Positions 13,265 to 19,935 of a stretch of 28,874 nt of DNA are shown in pieces. The first letter of the stretch is position 1. Every line of letters begins with the position of its first letter. Location of the stretch: positions 1 through 28,874 of the forward strand of contig JAJYHW010000031.1 of the NCBI GenBank assembly GCA_021784535.1, given 5' to 3'. A program made the translations under genes and the position numbers. This stretch comes from a bacterium (lineage in GTDB: Bacteria; Patescibacteriota; Microgenomatia; Levybacterales; UBA12049). Under the pieces are notes generated by a model that had not been told where the DNA came from, did not search any database, and saw only the letters and a program-made list of their open reading frames with translations.

Positions 13265-13481
13265 TGAAAACGAAGTTTTCATATTTGGCGGGGGACAGAT
13301 TTTTAAAGAAGCACTTGAGAAAAGTTTGGTTGATCGTTTATATCTTACAGTTGTTAAAGGCGATTATGGAGCAGATACCTTCTTTCCGGATTATACGCAA
13401 TTCGGGTTTACAAAAATAATTGAGAAAGAAGAACATGAAGAAGAGGGATACAAGTACACATTTTTGACTTTAGAGATGTGA
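12915..13481 (+). CDS. folA: Dihydrofolate reductase carrying an in-frame repeat insertion
   Basis: FolA reduces the dihydrofolate made by ThyA with NADPH. Seen: KISIIVAIDERRGIGKENKLLFKIPEDFKRMK (the likely active-site acid is D32 in IPED), GHAIIMGRRTFDSIG, NFIISRD and the cofactor block VFIFGGGQIFKEAL. It has 188 residues against about 160 for the family. The excess is residues about 92-117 (SIKYQVSSIKYDGKEKIPDTKYMIHNT), encoded by four exact AAGTATC heptads plus one variant (13184-13218) and the 19-bp repeat (13246-13264). Without these the protein would be about 162 residues. The segment sits in the loop before the cofactor-binding GGGQIF. The N-terminal MIHNT is also repeat-derived. No promoter is obvious. 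Confidence 0.93.
   Translation: MIHNTKISIIVAIDERRGIGKENKLLFKIPEDFKRMKELTSGHAIIMGRRTFDSIGRVLPDRTNFIISRDPRFKVDGAFMAYSLEDAIEKSIKYQVSSIKYDGKEKIPDTKYMIHNTENEVFIFGGGQIFKEALEKSLVDRLYLTVVKGDYGADTFFPDYTQFGFTKIIEKEEHEEEGYKYTFLTLEM
13184..13264. repeat. AAGTATC heptad array plus complementary GATAC words in folA
   Basis: Four exact tandem AAGTATC units (13184-13211) and a fifth ending in G (13212-13218) are followed by GATAC-containing words (13239-13264). The two halves are partly complementary (GTATC against GATAC), so the insertion could fold as a hairpin. It stays in frame because the total length keeps the codon phase, although 7-bp steps would not. Confidence 0.75.
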
Positions 13482-13526
13482 TTTTGAGATTTGCTATTTG
13501 AGTTTTGAGCTTCGTTTTTTTGGCTC

Positions 13527-13555
13527 TTGCAATGGGTGGAAGTATCGTTTATATT
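13527..13555 (+). promoter_or_regulatory. Promoter of glyA
   Basis: TTGCAA (13527-13532), an exact 17-bp spacer and TATATT (13550-13555). Transcription should start near 13562. This excludes the GTG at 13558 as start and favours ATG 13567. Confidence 0.6.
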
Positions 13556-13566
13556 GAGTGCATCAG

Positions 13567-14892
13567 ATGATGAAAAATCTAAAAAAGATTGACCCTCAGA
13601 TTTATGAATTGGTAAAACGTGAAGAAAAGCGACAGCATGATGTCCTCGAAATGATAGCCTCGGAAAATTATACTTCTCAGGCCGTGATGGAAACGCTCGG
13701 GTCTGTTTTGACCAATAAATATTCAGAAGGATTTCCGGGCAAACGGTATTATCAGGGTAATGAAATTGCTGATGCAGTAGAGGCGCTTGCTCAGGAGCGT
13801 GCAAAAAAATTGTTTGGCGTGCCATATGTCAATGTTCAGCCGCTTTCAGGATCTCCGGCGAATTCAGCAGTCTACTTTGCGGTTCTTCAAAACGGTGAAA
13901 AAATCATGGGACTATCTCTTGCCATGGGAGGACATATCACGCATGGACATAAACTCGGATTGTCCGGAAGATTTTTTACATCAGTTCATTATGAATTAGG
14001 GAAAGGTGATGTTCTTGATTACGACGCAATTGAGAAAATGGCACTCAAGGAGAAACCTCAAATTCTTATTTGCGGATATACCGCATATCCGAGAAAAATT
14101 AACTTTAAGCGTTTCGGAGAAATCGCAGACAAGGTTGGCTGTTACTTGATGGCTGATGTTTCACATATTACCGGGCTTATCATTGCCGGAGAACATCTTT
14201 CACCTGTTCCTTATGCGCATATCGTGACGACAACGACACATAAGACGCTTCGCGGGCCAAGAGGCGCTATGATCATGGTGACAGAGAAAGGATTGAAAAA
14301 GAATCCTGATTTGCCCAAAAAACTTGAAACCGCGATTATTCCAGGGCTTCAGGGAGGGCCGCATGACAATCAAACCGCCGCAATTGCTGTTGCTTTGCAG
14401 GAAGCAGGCAGTGCGAAATTCAAAACGTATGGCAAGCAGATTGTTAAGAATGCGGCTGTTCTCGCGCAGGAATTGATGAAATACGGTTTTGATCTGGTGT
14501 CTGGGGGGACAGACAACCATCTTCTTCTTATTGATTTACGGGGGAAAAATGTAAACGGCCGCATCGCGGCGATCGCACTTGAGAAGGCAGGCATTGTGCT
14601 TAATTATAATGGTGTGCCTGGTGACATGATGCCTCCGTTGTATGCTTCAGGAATACGCCTGGGCACGCCCGCGATAACAACTCGTGGGATGAAAGAGAAA
14701 GAGATGAAAAAGATTGCGTCCTGGTATGATCGTGCTATACGAGAGGTGGAAGGGATGAGTCTGCCGTCTGATGATAAGATCAAACGCGCTGTGTTGATGA
14801 AAGCGTATACAGTGCAAATAGAGAAAAATAACAATCTTAAAGCATTGGCAAAAGAAGTGAAATCTCTTTGCGCGAAATTTCCTCTGCCATAA
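13567..14892 (+). CDS. glyA: Serine hydroxymethyltransferase
   Basis: GlyA transfers the hydroxymethyl carbon of serine to tetrahydrofolate, giving glycine and the methylene-tetrahydrofolate that ThyA needs. At 441 residues it has standard length. Seen: LEMIASENYTSQAV, TNKYSEGFPGKRYYQGNE, VNVQPLSGSPAN, GGHITHGHK, the PLP lysine K226 in TTTTHKTLRGPRG, and GVPGDMMPP with the C-terminal RLGTPAITTRGM. It acts in the cytosol as a PLP enzyme. It completes the thymidylate cycle with thyA and folA just upstream. An alternative ATG is 3 nt further on. It converges with the VWA gene that follows. Confidence 0.97.
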   Translation: MMKNLKKIDPQIYELVKREEKRQHDVLEMIASENYTSQAVMETLGSVLTNKYSEGFPGKRYYQGNEIADAVEALAQERAKKLFGVPYVNVQPLSGSPANSAVYFAVLQNGEKIMGLSLAMGGHITHGHKLGLSGRFFTSVHYELGKGDVLDYDAIEKMALKEKPQILICGYTAYPRKINFKRFGEIADKVGCYLMADVSHITGLIIAGEHLSPVPYAHIVTTTTHKTLRGPRGAMIMVTEKGLKKNPDLPKKLETAIIPGLQGGPHDNQTAAIAVALQEAGSAKFKTYGKQIVKNAAVLAQELMKYGFDLVSGGTDNHLLLIDLRGKNVNGRIAAIALEKAGIVLNYNGVPGDMMPPLYASGIRLGTPAITTRGMKEKEMKKIASWYDRAIREVEGMSLPSDDKIKRAVLMKAYTVQIEKNNNLKALAKEVKSLCAKFPLP

Positions 14893-14920
14893 ATTTTCTT
14901 CGACATACTCTCTTGTATTT

Positions 14921-15910
14921 TTACGGCGTTGGTTTTACGAATCCATTGAAATTACCATAACAGATATTGTTATTGATATTGTGTAAAATATCGCTTAAAT
15001 TACTTGCGTTTGTACTGATGAAATAATGCGTGCTAATAGGTGAGGAGGAGATGTTTTTTAATAATTTGTCAAGATAAGGGAAGAGTAATTTATCGCTGGG
15101 ATAGCTTGGGCTGTATACATTGATTGTGTAAATATTCACCCCCAGATTTTTGATTTCATCGGGAATATTCACTGGTATCCTCGGGTCCTGTTTTCGCGCG
15201 AAGCAACGAATGCCATTTGCAAGATTCGGATCAGGGACTGTTACTTCGCAATCATTCATGCTGTCTGGTGATTCGGGTACGCCATCAGTCATAAGAATCA
15301 GATTGTAAGCATATCCTGGGAAATCGTCGTATGTGATTGCCTGTTTTAACTGGTCATATGCTTGCTGCATCGCATCTCTTGTGACTGTCCATCCTCCTGG
15401 TGTTAAACCATCAATGACTTGGCTTACTGCATTTTTGTTGTTATTAAAATAATCCATCACGATTGCTGTTTTTACATTAGCGCTAAACGTATCAATGCCG
15501 ACTACCTCTTTGCCGCCGATATTATTGATAAAATAATGCAAGGCTTTTTTTGTATTATTCATTTTTCCTGCAAAAGACATGGATCCTGAAGTATCAATAA
15601 CAAAAAGTATAGCTGCATTTTGTCCGCAGTTATTAACACCAAACGTTCTTAACTGGAGGTTATTTTTTGTTGTGCTTTGCTGTCCTGATTGAGAAATGAT
15701 ATGCTGCGCCGGGTAATTAGCACTATTATAGTATGGTTCAATCGTGGGAGGTCCGCCCGGACCATTCGGATCAACAGGGATGCTGCCGCCGGATGCGATA
15801 ATTGCTCCTGCAATAATCAGGGCCATGATAAAAACAACAGAAAGAGCGCCTGTAGCAGGACGTTTTGTTGGCGGTGGTCGTGAACCATCGTATTGCTTAT
15901 TATTATTCAT
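14921..15910 (-). CDS. Membrane-anchored VWA-domain protein
   Basis: From ATG 15910 it has 329 residues: a cytoplasmic Pro/Arg-rich N-terminus (about 1-21), one membrane helix (about 22-40), a Gly/Pro linker and a von Willebrand A domain (about 97-end). The MIDAS residues are complete: D106-x-S108-x-S110, T175 and D209 in LILMTDG. The Cys residues in the outer domain suggest disulfides. It has no dockerin tail, unlike the other VWA protein. The frame extends upstream into the previous gene, but ATG 15910 lies 4 nt after that gene's stop and gives a normal anchor. It forms a two-gene unit with the Gly/Pro-rich protein and may mediate metal-dependent adhesion. Confidence 0.8.
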   Translation of the reverse strand: MNNNKQYDGSRPPPTKRPATGALSVVFIMALIIAGAIIASGGSIPVDPNGPGGPPTIEPYYNSANYPAQHIISQSGQQSTTKNNLQLRTFGVNNCGQNAAILFVIDTSGSMSFAGKMNNTKKALHYFINNIGGKEVVGIDTFSANVKTAIVMDYFNNNKNAVSQVIDGLTPGGWTVTRDAMQQAYDQLKQAITYDDFPGYAYNLILMTDGVPESPDSMNDCEVTVPDPNLANGIRCFARKQDPRIPVNIPDEIKNLGVNIYTINVYSPSYPSDKLLFPYLDKLLKNISSSPISTHYFISTNASNLSDILHNINNNICYGNFNGFVKPTP

Positions 15911-15914
15911 ATCA

Positions 15915-16292
15915 TTAAGAGCAACATGGCGGCCCTCCGCCGCCGCCACCTCCGCCACCATGACCAGGAGGAGGTGTTGTCGGCGTCGGAGTTGGGGTCG
16001 GCGTCGGAGTTGGGGTCGGCGTAAGGGTAATACCGGCTACATCCTTCATCTGGAGATTTGGATGGGTTGATTGATCAGTGGATTTTTGTATGATAACCCG
16101 TTGATTTTGATTGGGAGAAGCGATATTTGGTGAGATATTCCCCATCATCATATATGCCCCGCCTACAATAATAGCGAGCAGAAGTACACCATAGACAGTG
16201 CCCGCATCTATGACGCCTCTGAATAACTTACTTTTTTTAAGCAGGATATTTACCCTTTTTTTTGTACGGGAGCGAAGGGTTTGTTTTTTCAT
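15915..16292 (-). CDS. Small membrane-anchored protein with Thr-Pro repeat and poly-Gly tail
   Basis: From ATG 16292 it has 125 residues. A basic N-terminus (1-25) is followed by one membrane helix (about 33-51), a polar spacer, a Thr-Pro dipeptide run (91-105), a run of nine Gly (112-120) and the C-terminus PPCCS. The Thr-Pro run is likely a stiff rod across the outer layer; the Gly run and the two terminal Cys are unusual and could allow cross-linking. It is transcribed with the VWA gene 4 nt downstream. The frame extends to 16340, but ATG 16292 fits the promoter at 16311-16340 better. I know no family for it. Confidence 0.6.
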   Translation of the reverse strand: MKKQTLRSRTKKRVNILLKKSKLFRGVIDAGTVYGVLLLAIIVGGAYMMMGNISPNIASPNQNQRVIIQKSTDQSTHPNLQMKDVAGITLTPTPTPTPTPTPTPTTPPPGHGGGGGGGGGPPCCS

Positions 16293-16310
16293 GAAATGGT
16301 TGATAATTCC

Positions 16311-16340
16311 AGAGTATCTTGAATTTTGTCTCACTGTCAA
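16311..16340 (-). promoter_or_regulatory. Promoter of the VWA/Gly-rich operon
   Basis: The minus strand reads TTGACA (plus 16335-16340), an 18-bp spacer and a weak TACTCT (16311-16316). It interleaves with the divergent rpsB promoter. Confidence 0.4.
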
Positions 16341-16347
16341 GTATAAT
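16319..16347 (+). promoter_or_regulatory. Promoter of rpsB
   Basis: TTGAAT (16319-16324), an exact 17-bp spacer and a perfect TATAAT (16342-16347). The predicted start near 16354 gives a leader of about 67 nt, unlike most genes here. Confidence 0.65.
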
Positions 16348-16362
16348 ACAGTTATCTTAACA

Positions 16363-16405
16363 CATCTGAAGCTTACTCCCTCTGTTATGTAACAGATTTC
16401 AGATG
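16363..16405 (+). promoter_or_regulatory. Nested hairpin in the rpsB leader
   Basis: CATCTGAA (16363-16370) pairs with TTCAGATG (16398-16405). Inside, TCTGTT (16381-16386) pairs with AACAGA (16391-16396) over ATGT. A 10-nt bulge lies on the left, 1 nt on the right. The structure ends just before the Shine-Dalgarno AAAGGGA (16412-16418). It could be the site through which ribosomal protein S2 represses its own operon, as known in other bacteria. Confidence 0.5.
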
Positions 16406-16421
16406 GAAGTTAAAGGGATAT

Positions 16422-17282
16422 ATGAGAACAGTTAGTCTTGAAGAATTATTGGAAGCAGGTTGTCATTTTGGCCACCAGGTTTCACGGCAGAATTCAAAAG
16501 CCCGCGAATACATCTTTGAAGCCCGCGACGGTATCCACATTATTGATCTTGAGAAAACCAAAGAAGGTCTTGAAGATGCCGCAAAATTCATTAAGGAGAT
16601 CGCAAAAAAGAACGGGACGCTTCTTGTGCTTGGTACCAAACGTCAGGCAGTGAATGTGCTTGAAGAAGAAAAGAAAAGAATACAAACAGCAGGTGTTGAC
16701 GGCATTTATTTTATTACCAAACGCTGGATTGGCGGCACTTTGACAAATGCCTCTGAGGTTTCAAAAAATTACAAAAAGCTTAAAGATATAACAGCAAAAT
16801 TAAAAGATGCGAAGGCGCGCTCCAGGTATACCAAAAAAGAATTAAGTGATCTGGAAAAGACACGGCAAAAACTTGAAGGCTTCTATGGAGGTGTTGCTGA
16901 TATGCCCGCGACACCTGATGTACTGTTTATTATCGATACTCATCAGGAACATGTCGCGGCTGGAGAATCAAAGAGAGCAGGTATTCCGACTGTGGGAATT
17001 ACTGACACCAATGCTGATCCGACAATTATTGACTATCCGATTCCGGCAAATGATGACGCGGTCGGCAGTATCAGACTTCTTGTTTCATACGTTTTTGATG
17101 CATGGATTGAAGGAAAGAAAAGTCCTGTAAAGCAGGAAAATGTAGTTTCTGAAGATAAAACGGAAGAAAAGAAAGAGACAAAAACAGAGAAGAAAAAAGA
17201 AGCGGTAAAAGAGGAAAAGGAAAAGAAAATTGAGAAAAAGGAAGAAAAACCGAAGAAAGAAGTAAAAAAAGCTGTTAAGTAA
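16422..17282 (+). CDS. rpsB: Ribosomal protein S2 with a charged C-terminal tail
   Basis: S2 is a 30S-subunit protein. Seen: LEAGCHFGHQ, EARDGIHIIDLEKT, LVLGTKRQA, YFITKRWIGGTLTNA, GGVADMPATPDVLFIIDTHQEHVAAGES and GIPTVGITDTNADPTIIDYPIPANDDAVGSIRLL, all standard. The core ends at about residue 232. The last 50 residues are almost only Lys, Glu and Val and probably disordered. It has a Shine-Dalgarno site (AAAGGGA) and a structured leader. A 15-bp tandem duplication of GTTAAGTAAGAAG (17274-17286, 17289-17301) covers its stop codon. tsf follows 21 nt later, the classic order. Confidence 0.97.
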   Translation: MRTVSLEELLEAGCHFGHQVSRQNSKAREYIFEARDGIHIIDLEKTKEGLEDAAKFIKEIAKKNGTLLVLGTKRQAVNVLEEEKKRIQTAGVDGIYFITKRWIGGTLTNASEVSKNYKKLKDITAKLKDAKARSRYTKKELSDLEKTRQKLEGFYGGVADMPATPDVLFIIDTHQEHVAAGESKRAGIPTVGITDTNADPTIIDYPIPANDDAVGSIRLLVSYVFDAWIEGKKSPVKQENVVSEDKTEEKKETKTEKKKEAVKEEKEKKIEKKEEKPKKEVKKAVK

Positions 17283-17303
17283 GAAGCAGTTAAGTAAGAA
17301 GGT

Positions 17304-17759
17304 ATGGCAACTATTGACCTCATAACGCTTAAAAAACTCCGTGACGAGACTGCGGCATCAATCGCTGATTGCCGTCGCGCATTAGACGTCGCAGATGGCG
17401 ATTATAAAAAAGCACTTGAGTGGCTCAAAAAAAGAGCTGGTGAAATTGCCGCAAAGAAAGCAGATCGCGAAACCGGTGAAGGATTGATTGAGGCATATAT
17501 TCACGGCGGGGGAAAAGTCGGTGTACTGGTTGAGATTCTGTGCGAAACAGATTTTGTCGCAAAAACAGACGAATTCAAAAAATTAGTAAAGGAAATCGCA
17601 ATGCAAATTGCTGCAATGAATCCTGCGGATGTTGATTCCTTGCTCAAACAAGAGTATATTAGAGATGGCTCGCAAACAATCGAACAGCTTGTCAAAGGCG
17701 TTATTGGAAAATTAGGAGAAAATATCACAGTCAAACGTTTTACCCGGTTTGAACTCTAA
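17304..17759 (+). CDS. tsf: Translation elongation factor Ts, short form
   Basis: EF-Ts recycles EF-Tu by expelling GDP. It has 151 residues, about half the E. coli length. Seen: the N-terminal UBA-like module ITLKKLRDETAASIADCRRALDVADGDYKKALEWLKKRAG, the EF-Tu contact TDFVAKTDEFKKLV (about 83-96), and a C-terminal stretch QTIEQLVKGVIGKLGENITVKRF. The second half of the core and the coiled-coil arm of larger homologs are absent. Short EF-Ts is common in reduced genomes. The upstream AGAAGGT is too close to the ATG for a good Shine-Dalgarno site; coupling from rpsB is likely. pyrH, usually next, is missing. Confidence 0.95.
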   Translation: MATIDLITLKKLRDETAASIADCRRALDVADGDYKKALEWLKKRAGEIAAKKADRETGEGLIEAYIHGGGKVGVLVEILCETDFVAKTDEFKKLVKEIAMQIAAMNPADVDSLLKQEYIRDGSQTIEQLVKGVIGKLGENITVKRFTRFEL

Positions 17760-17760
17760 T

Positions 17761-17863
17761 ATGCGAATATATGCAAATGATTTGTGCTAATTAAATCGAA
17801 TTAGATAGTTAGTTTTCCTTTTATTCGCACGTATTCGCAGTAATAATTTGCATATATTCGCAT
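17761..17863. repeat. Inverted-repeat element between tsf and frr
   Basis: ATGCGAATATATGCAAAT (17761-17778) and its exact complement at 17846-17863 form an 18-bp perfect inverted repeat around a 67-nt AT-rich core. TATTCGCA occurs three times on the right side (17822-17829, 17832-17839, 17855-17862). The right arm contains TATATT (17853-17858), which ends 7 nt before the frr ATG and so may serve as its -10. The unit fills the place where pyrH normally lies. It looks like a small MITE-like element without an ORF. Confidence 0.75.
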
Positions 17864-17865
17864 TT

Positions 17866-18417
17866 ATGGATCCTGTTGCCACAACAACCAAAGAAAAATT
17901 ACAAAAAGTCCTCGATGTTCTTAAGGATGATCTTGCAACTATCCGCACGGGTCGTGCAACTCCTTCACTGGTAGAAAATATTGTTGTCAGTGCGTATGGC
18001 GGTTCGGCGAAATTGAAAGTTATGGAACTTGCTACCATCGGCGTAATGGATAACCAGACGCTTGTTATCACACCGTATGACGCATCGGTGACGCATGATC
18101 TGCAAAAGGGGATCGAAGCAGCGAGTGCCGGATTGAATCCTATTATCGATGGCAATGTGCTTCGTATCAGTATCCCGCCGTTGTCAACAGAGCGCCGTCA
18201 GGAATTGATTAAAGCGATGAAATACAAGTTGGAGAACGGTCGTGTGATGATCCGTCAAGTGCGCCATGAGATGATGGAAGATATGAAAAAAGACTATGAA
18301 GGCCGTGAAGATGATATCAAACGTCTGGAAAAGGAAATACAAAGGCTTGTTGATGAGACAAGTGAGACAATAGAGGAGTGGGGTAAGCAAAAAGAAGAAG
18401 AGCTACTGCAGATCTAA
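17866..18417 (+). CDS. frr: Ribosome recycling factor
   Basis: RRF splits post-termination ribosomes together with EF-G. At 183 residues from ATG 17866 it has standard length. Seen: LDVLKDDLATIRTGRATPSLVENIVVSAYGG (the conserved RTGRA core), TIGVMDNQTLVITPYD, IPPLSTERRQELIKAMK and the long helical C-terminus. The TTG at 17848 lies inside the repeat arm and the -10, so it is not the start. It converges with the next minus-strand gene, with 8 nt between the stops and no obvious terminator. Confidence 0.96.
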   Translation: MDPVATTTKEKLQKVLDVLKDDLATIRTGRATPSLVENIVVSAYGGSAKLKVMELATIGVMDNQTLVITPYDASVTHDLQKGIEAASAGLNPIIDGNVLRISIPPLSTERRQELIKAMKYKLENGRVMIRQVRHEMMEDMKKDYEGREDDIKRLEKEIQRLVDETSETIEEWGKQKEEELLQI

Positions 18418-18425
18418 AATAAGTT

Positions 18426-19757
18426 TTATTCTACTCTTCTTTGCCCTAGTCTTTTTAATCGTTTGCCTGCTCGAGTAAAGAAGCTTCCAACTTTTCCCTT
18501 AGGCTCAGTCTCAAGCCTCTCTTTTAATTGTGGCGAAATCCTCTTTCGCGTTAGCTTAGAAAAGCCATTAAGCGTATTCAGTTGCTTATCAAGCGTTTTT
18601 GCTTCATGACTTGGTAAAGTGCCATCATTGAGTGTGGCAATGTAAGCTCTGTGAAGGTCGAGTAGTCTTGTAATTGATAACCAATCATCTACGGATTCTA
18701 TAACTGCACTAGGAGATTGTTTTAATGTTCTTATTAAATCTATTGCACGATCAGCATCTCCGGCTCTAATCTCATAATTATCCAGTTGCATGTGATGGAG
18801 AGCAAGACTATGTGGTCTCCCCACATATTCAGTAGGGGTGAAGTAAAATGTCTGTCCCTTCGTTGTAGCTGGTGCTCCTTGTTTGTCACCTTTATAGATA
18901 ACTTTTCCATCTTGTACAATGACTGTAATATCATCAGTTATTCCTTTATGAGCGTCTTTATATTCGAGAGCTCCTTTTACTGCTGCTATTAGTGAGGCAT
19001 TGTCTGTTCTGAAAGTTTTTTCCTGTGCATATAAATCTTTTCGTGCTTCTGTTATATACCCTTCTAATGTATCGAGATTGATTTTTTCGCCTTGTAGCAA
19101 CGCGACGAATTCTTGAGATTTATCAGGATGGAAAACAAATTCAGGAAATGCAGGTTGTGTGTGGTCTTCCATCATTTTGTGTAACGCGGCTTCTTCTGTC
19201 GGAGGATTTGCTATGTCTTCTAAAACAGTCGGGTTTTCCAAAGCCATTTGAAAAGCTCTTAAGACCCCCTGGTTTTCTCTCGCATTTTTTTGTTCTTCGC
19301 CACCTGATGCTTGAGCTCTGTTTTTCCAAAAATTATATTGTGTGTTGATGTACTCTTCAACTTGCTTGCGATCCTCATTATCAACTTGTATTCCTGCTGC
19401 TATACTCGCTGACGTATCATGCATTTTTTTTAAAGTGTCTGTTTCTCTCTTACGAGCCTTATTATCAATAGCGTCCCTAACAGATTCATCGAAAAAATCA
19501 GTAAGATAGGAAGGCATATGTGCTCTTTTTTTAAGATCGTTCGCGTATTGATCTATCTGATCATCATTTTCTAACTGATAAGGTTGACGCTGAGTTTCTG
19601 TATTTTTAGCTCGAACATCTTCTAAAAGTTTATCTACAAAGCTGGGAGATTTGGGAGGTTTGTTTTTAATCTCGGGACCAATGGCTTCAGGCCTACTGTA
19701 GGTAAGCATTTTTTTGAGATCTGCTGGAGATATATCTCTAATTGTTTCTCCACTCAT
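18426..19757 (-). CDS. Hypothetical protein, 443 residues, highly charged and soluble
   Basis: I do not recognise a family. It has no signal peptide and no membrane segment. It is rich in Asp, Glu, Lys and Arg and predicted largely helical. About residues 85-180 have long charged helices. Residues 270-310 have a small strand-rich patch (DDITVIVQDGKVIYKGDK, TFYFTPTEYVG). 315-410 read as helices with IRAGDADRAIDLIRTLKQSPSAVIES. The last 35 residues are basic (RAGKRLKRLGQRRVE), which could contact RNA, DNA or membrane. It lies where uppS, cdsA and dxr are expected in the usual gene order, but shows no similarity to them. The promoter at 19765-19794 places its -10 7 nt before the ATG, so it is probably expressed. 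Confidence 0.7.
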   Translation of the reverse strand: MSGETIRDISPADLKKMLTYSRPEAIGPEIKNKPPKSPSFVDKLLEDVRAKNTETQRQPYQLENDDQIDQYANDLKKRAHMPSYLTDFFDESVRDAIDNKARKRETDTLKKMHDTSASIAAGIQVDNEDRKQVEEYINTQYNFWKNRAQASGGEEQKNARENQGVLRAFQMALENPTVLEDIANPPTEEAALHKMMEDHTQPAFPEFVFHPDKSQEFVALLQGEKINLDTLEGYITEARKDLYAQEKTFRTDNASLIAAVKGALEYKDAHKGITDDITVIVQDGKVIYKGDKQGAPATTKGQTFYFTPTEYVGRPHSLALHHMQLDNYEIRAGDADRAIDLIRTLKQSPSAVIESVDDWLSITRLLDLHRAYIATLNDGTLPSHEAKTLDKQLNTLNGFSKLTRKRISPQLKERLETEPKGKVGSFFTRAGKRLKRLGQRRVE

Positions 19758-19764
19758 AATTTTA

Positions 19765-19794
19765 ATCTTATCCTAATTGTCCGGTTTTAATCAA
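19765..19794 (-). promoter_or_regulatory. Promoter of the 443-residue hypothetical gene
   Basis: On the minus strand: TTGATT (plus 19789-19794), an 18-bp spacer and TAAGAT (19765-19770), which ends 7 nt before the ATG at 19757. Confidence 0.45.
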
Positions 19795-19899
19795 GTAAGT
19801 CGATAAACGTAAATAACTTGCCCAAACTGACTCGTCTTTTTTGTGAACTGCTTCGTTGCTGATCTCCTCAAGTATCCTTCGTGATTTTGTGCAACTTAT

Positions 19900-19928
19900 T
19901 TTCGTTCATCGACGAAAGATGCTATAAT
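19900..19928 (+). promoter_or_regulatory. Promoter of rseP with a dyad over the -35
   Basis: TATAAT (19923-19928), preceded by TGC (extended -10), ends 7 nt before the ATG at 19936. The -35 is weak (TTTCGT, 19900-19905) and is one arm of a perfect dyad TTTCGT-N6-ACGAAA (19900-19917), so a regulator could bind there. Confidence 0.55.
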
Positions 19929-19935
19929 AAGCCCT

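Noticed and set aside
13558..13566. GTG start for glyA
   Set aside because: It lies upstream of the predicted transcription start set by TTGCAA-17-TATATT; ATG 13567 is better.
14893..16421. tRNA or small RNA gene in the spacers around the VWA operon
   Set aside because: No cloverleaf or CCA end could be seen in the short spacers; only the promoters and the rpsB leader hairpin are supported.
18418..18425. Bidirectional terminator between frr and the converging hypothetical gene
   Set aside because: The 8-nt gap and adjacent sequence show no stem with a T-run.
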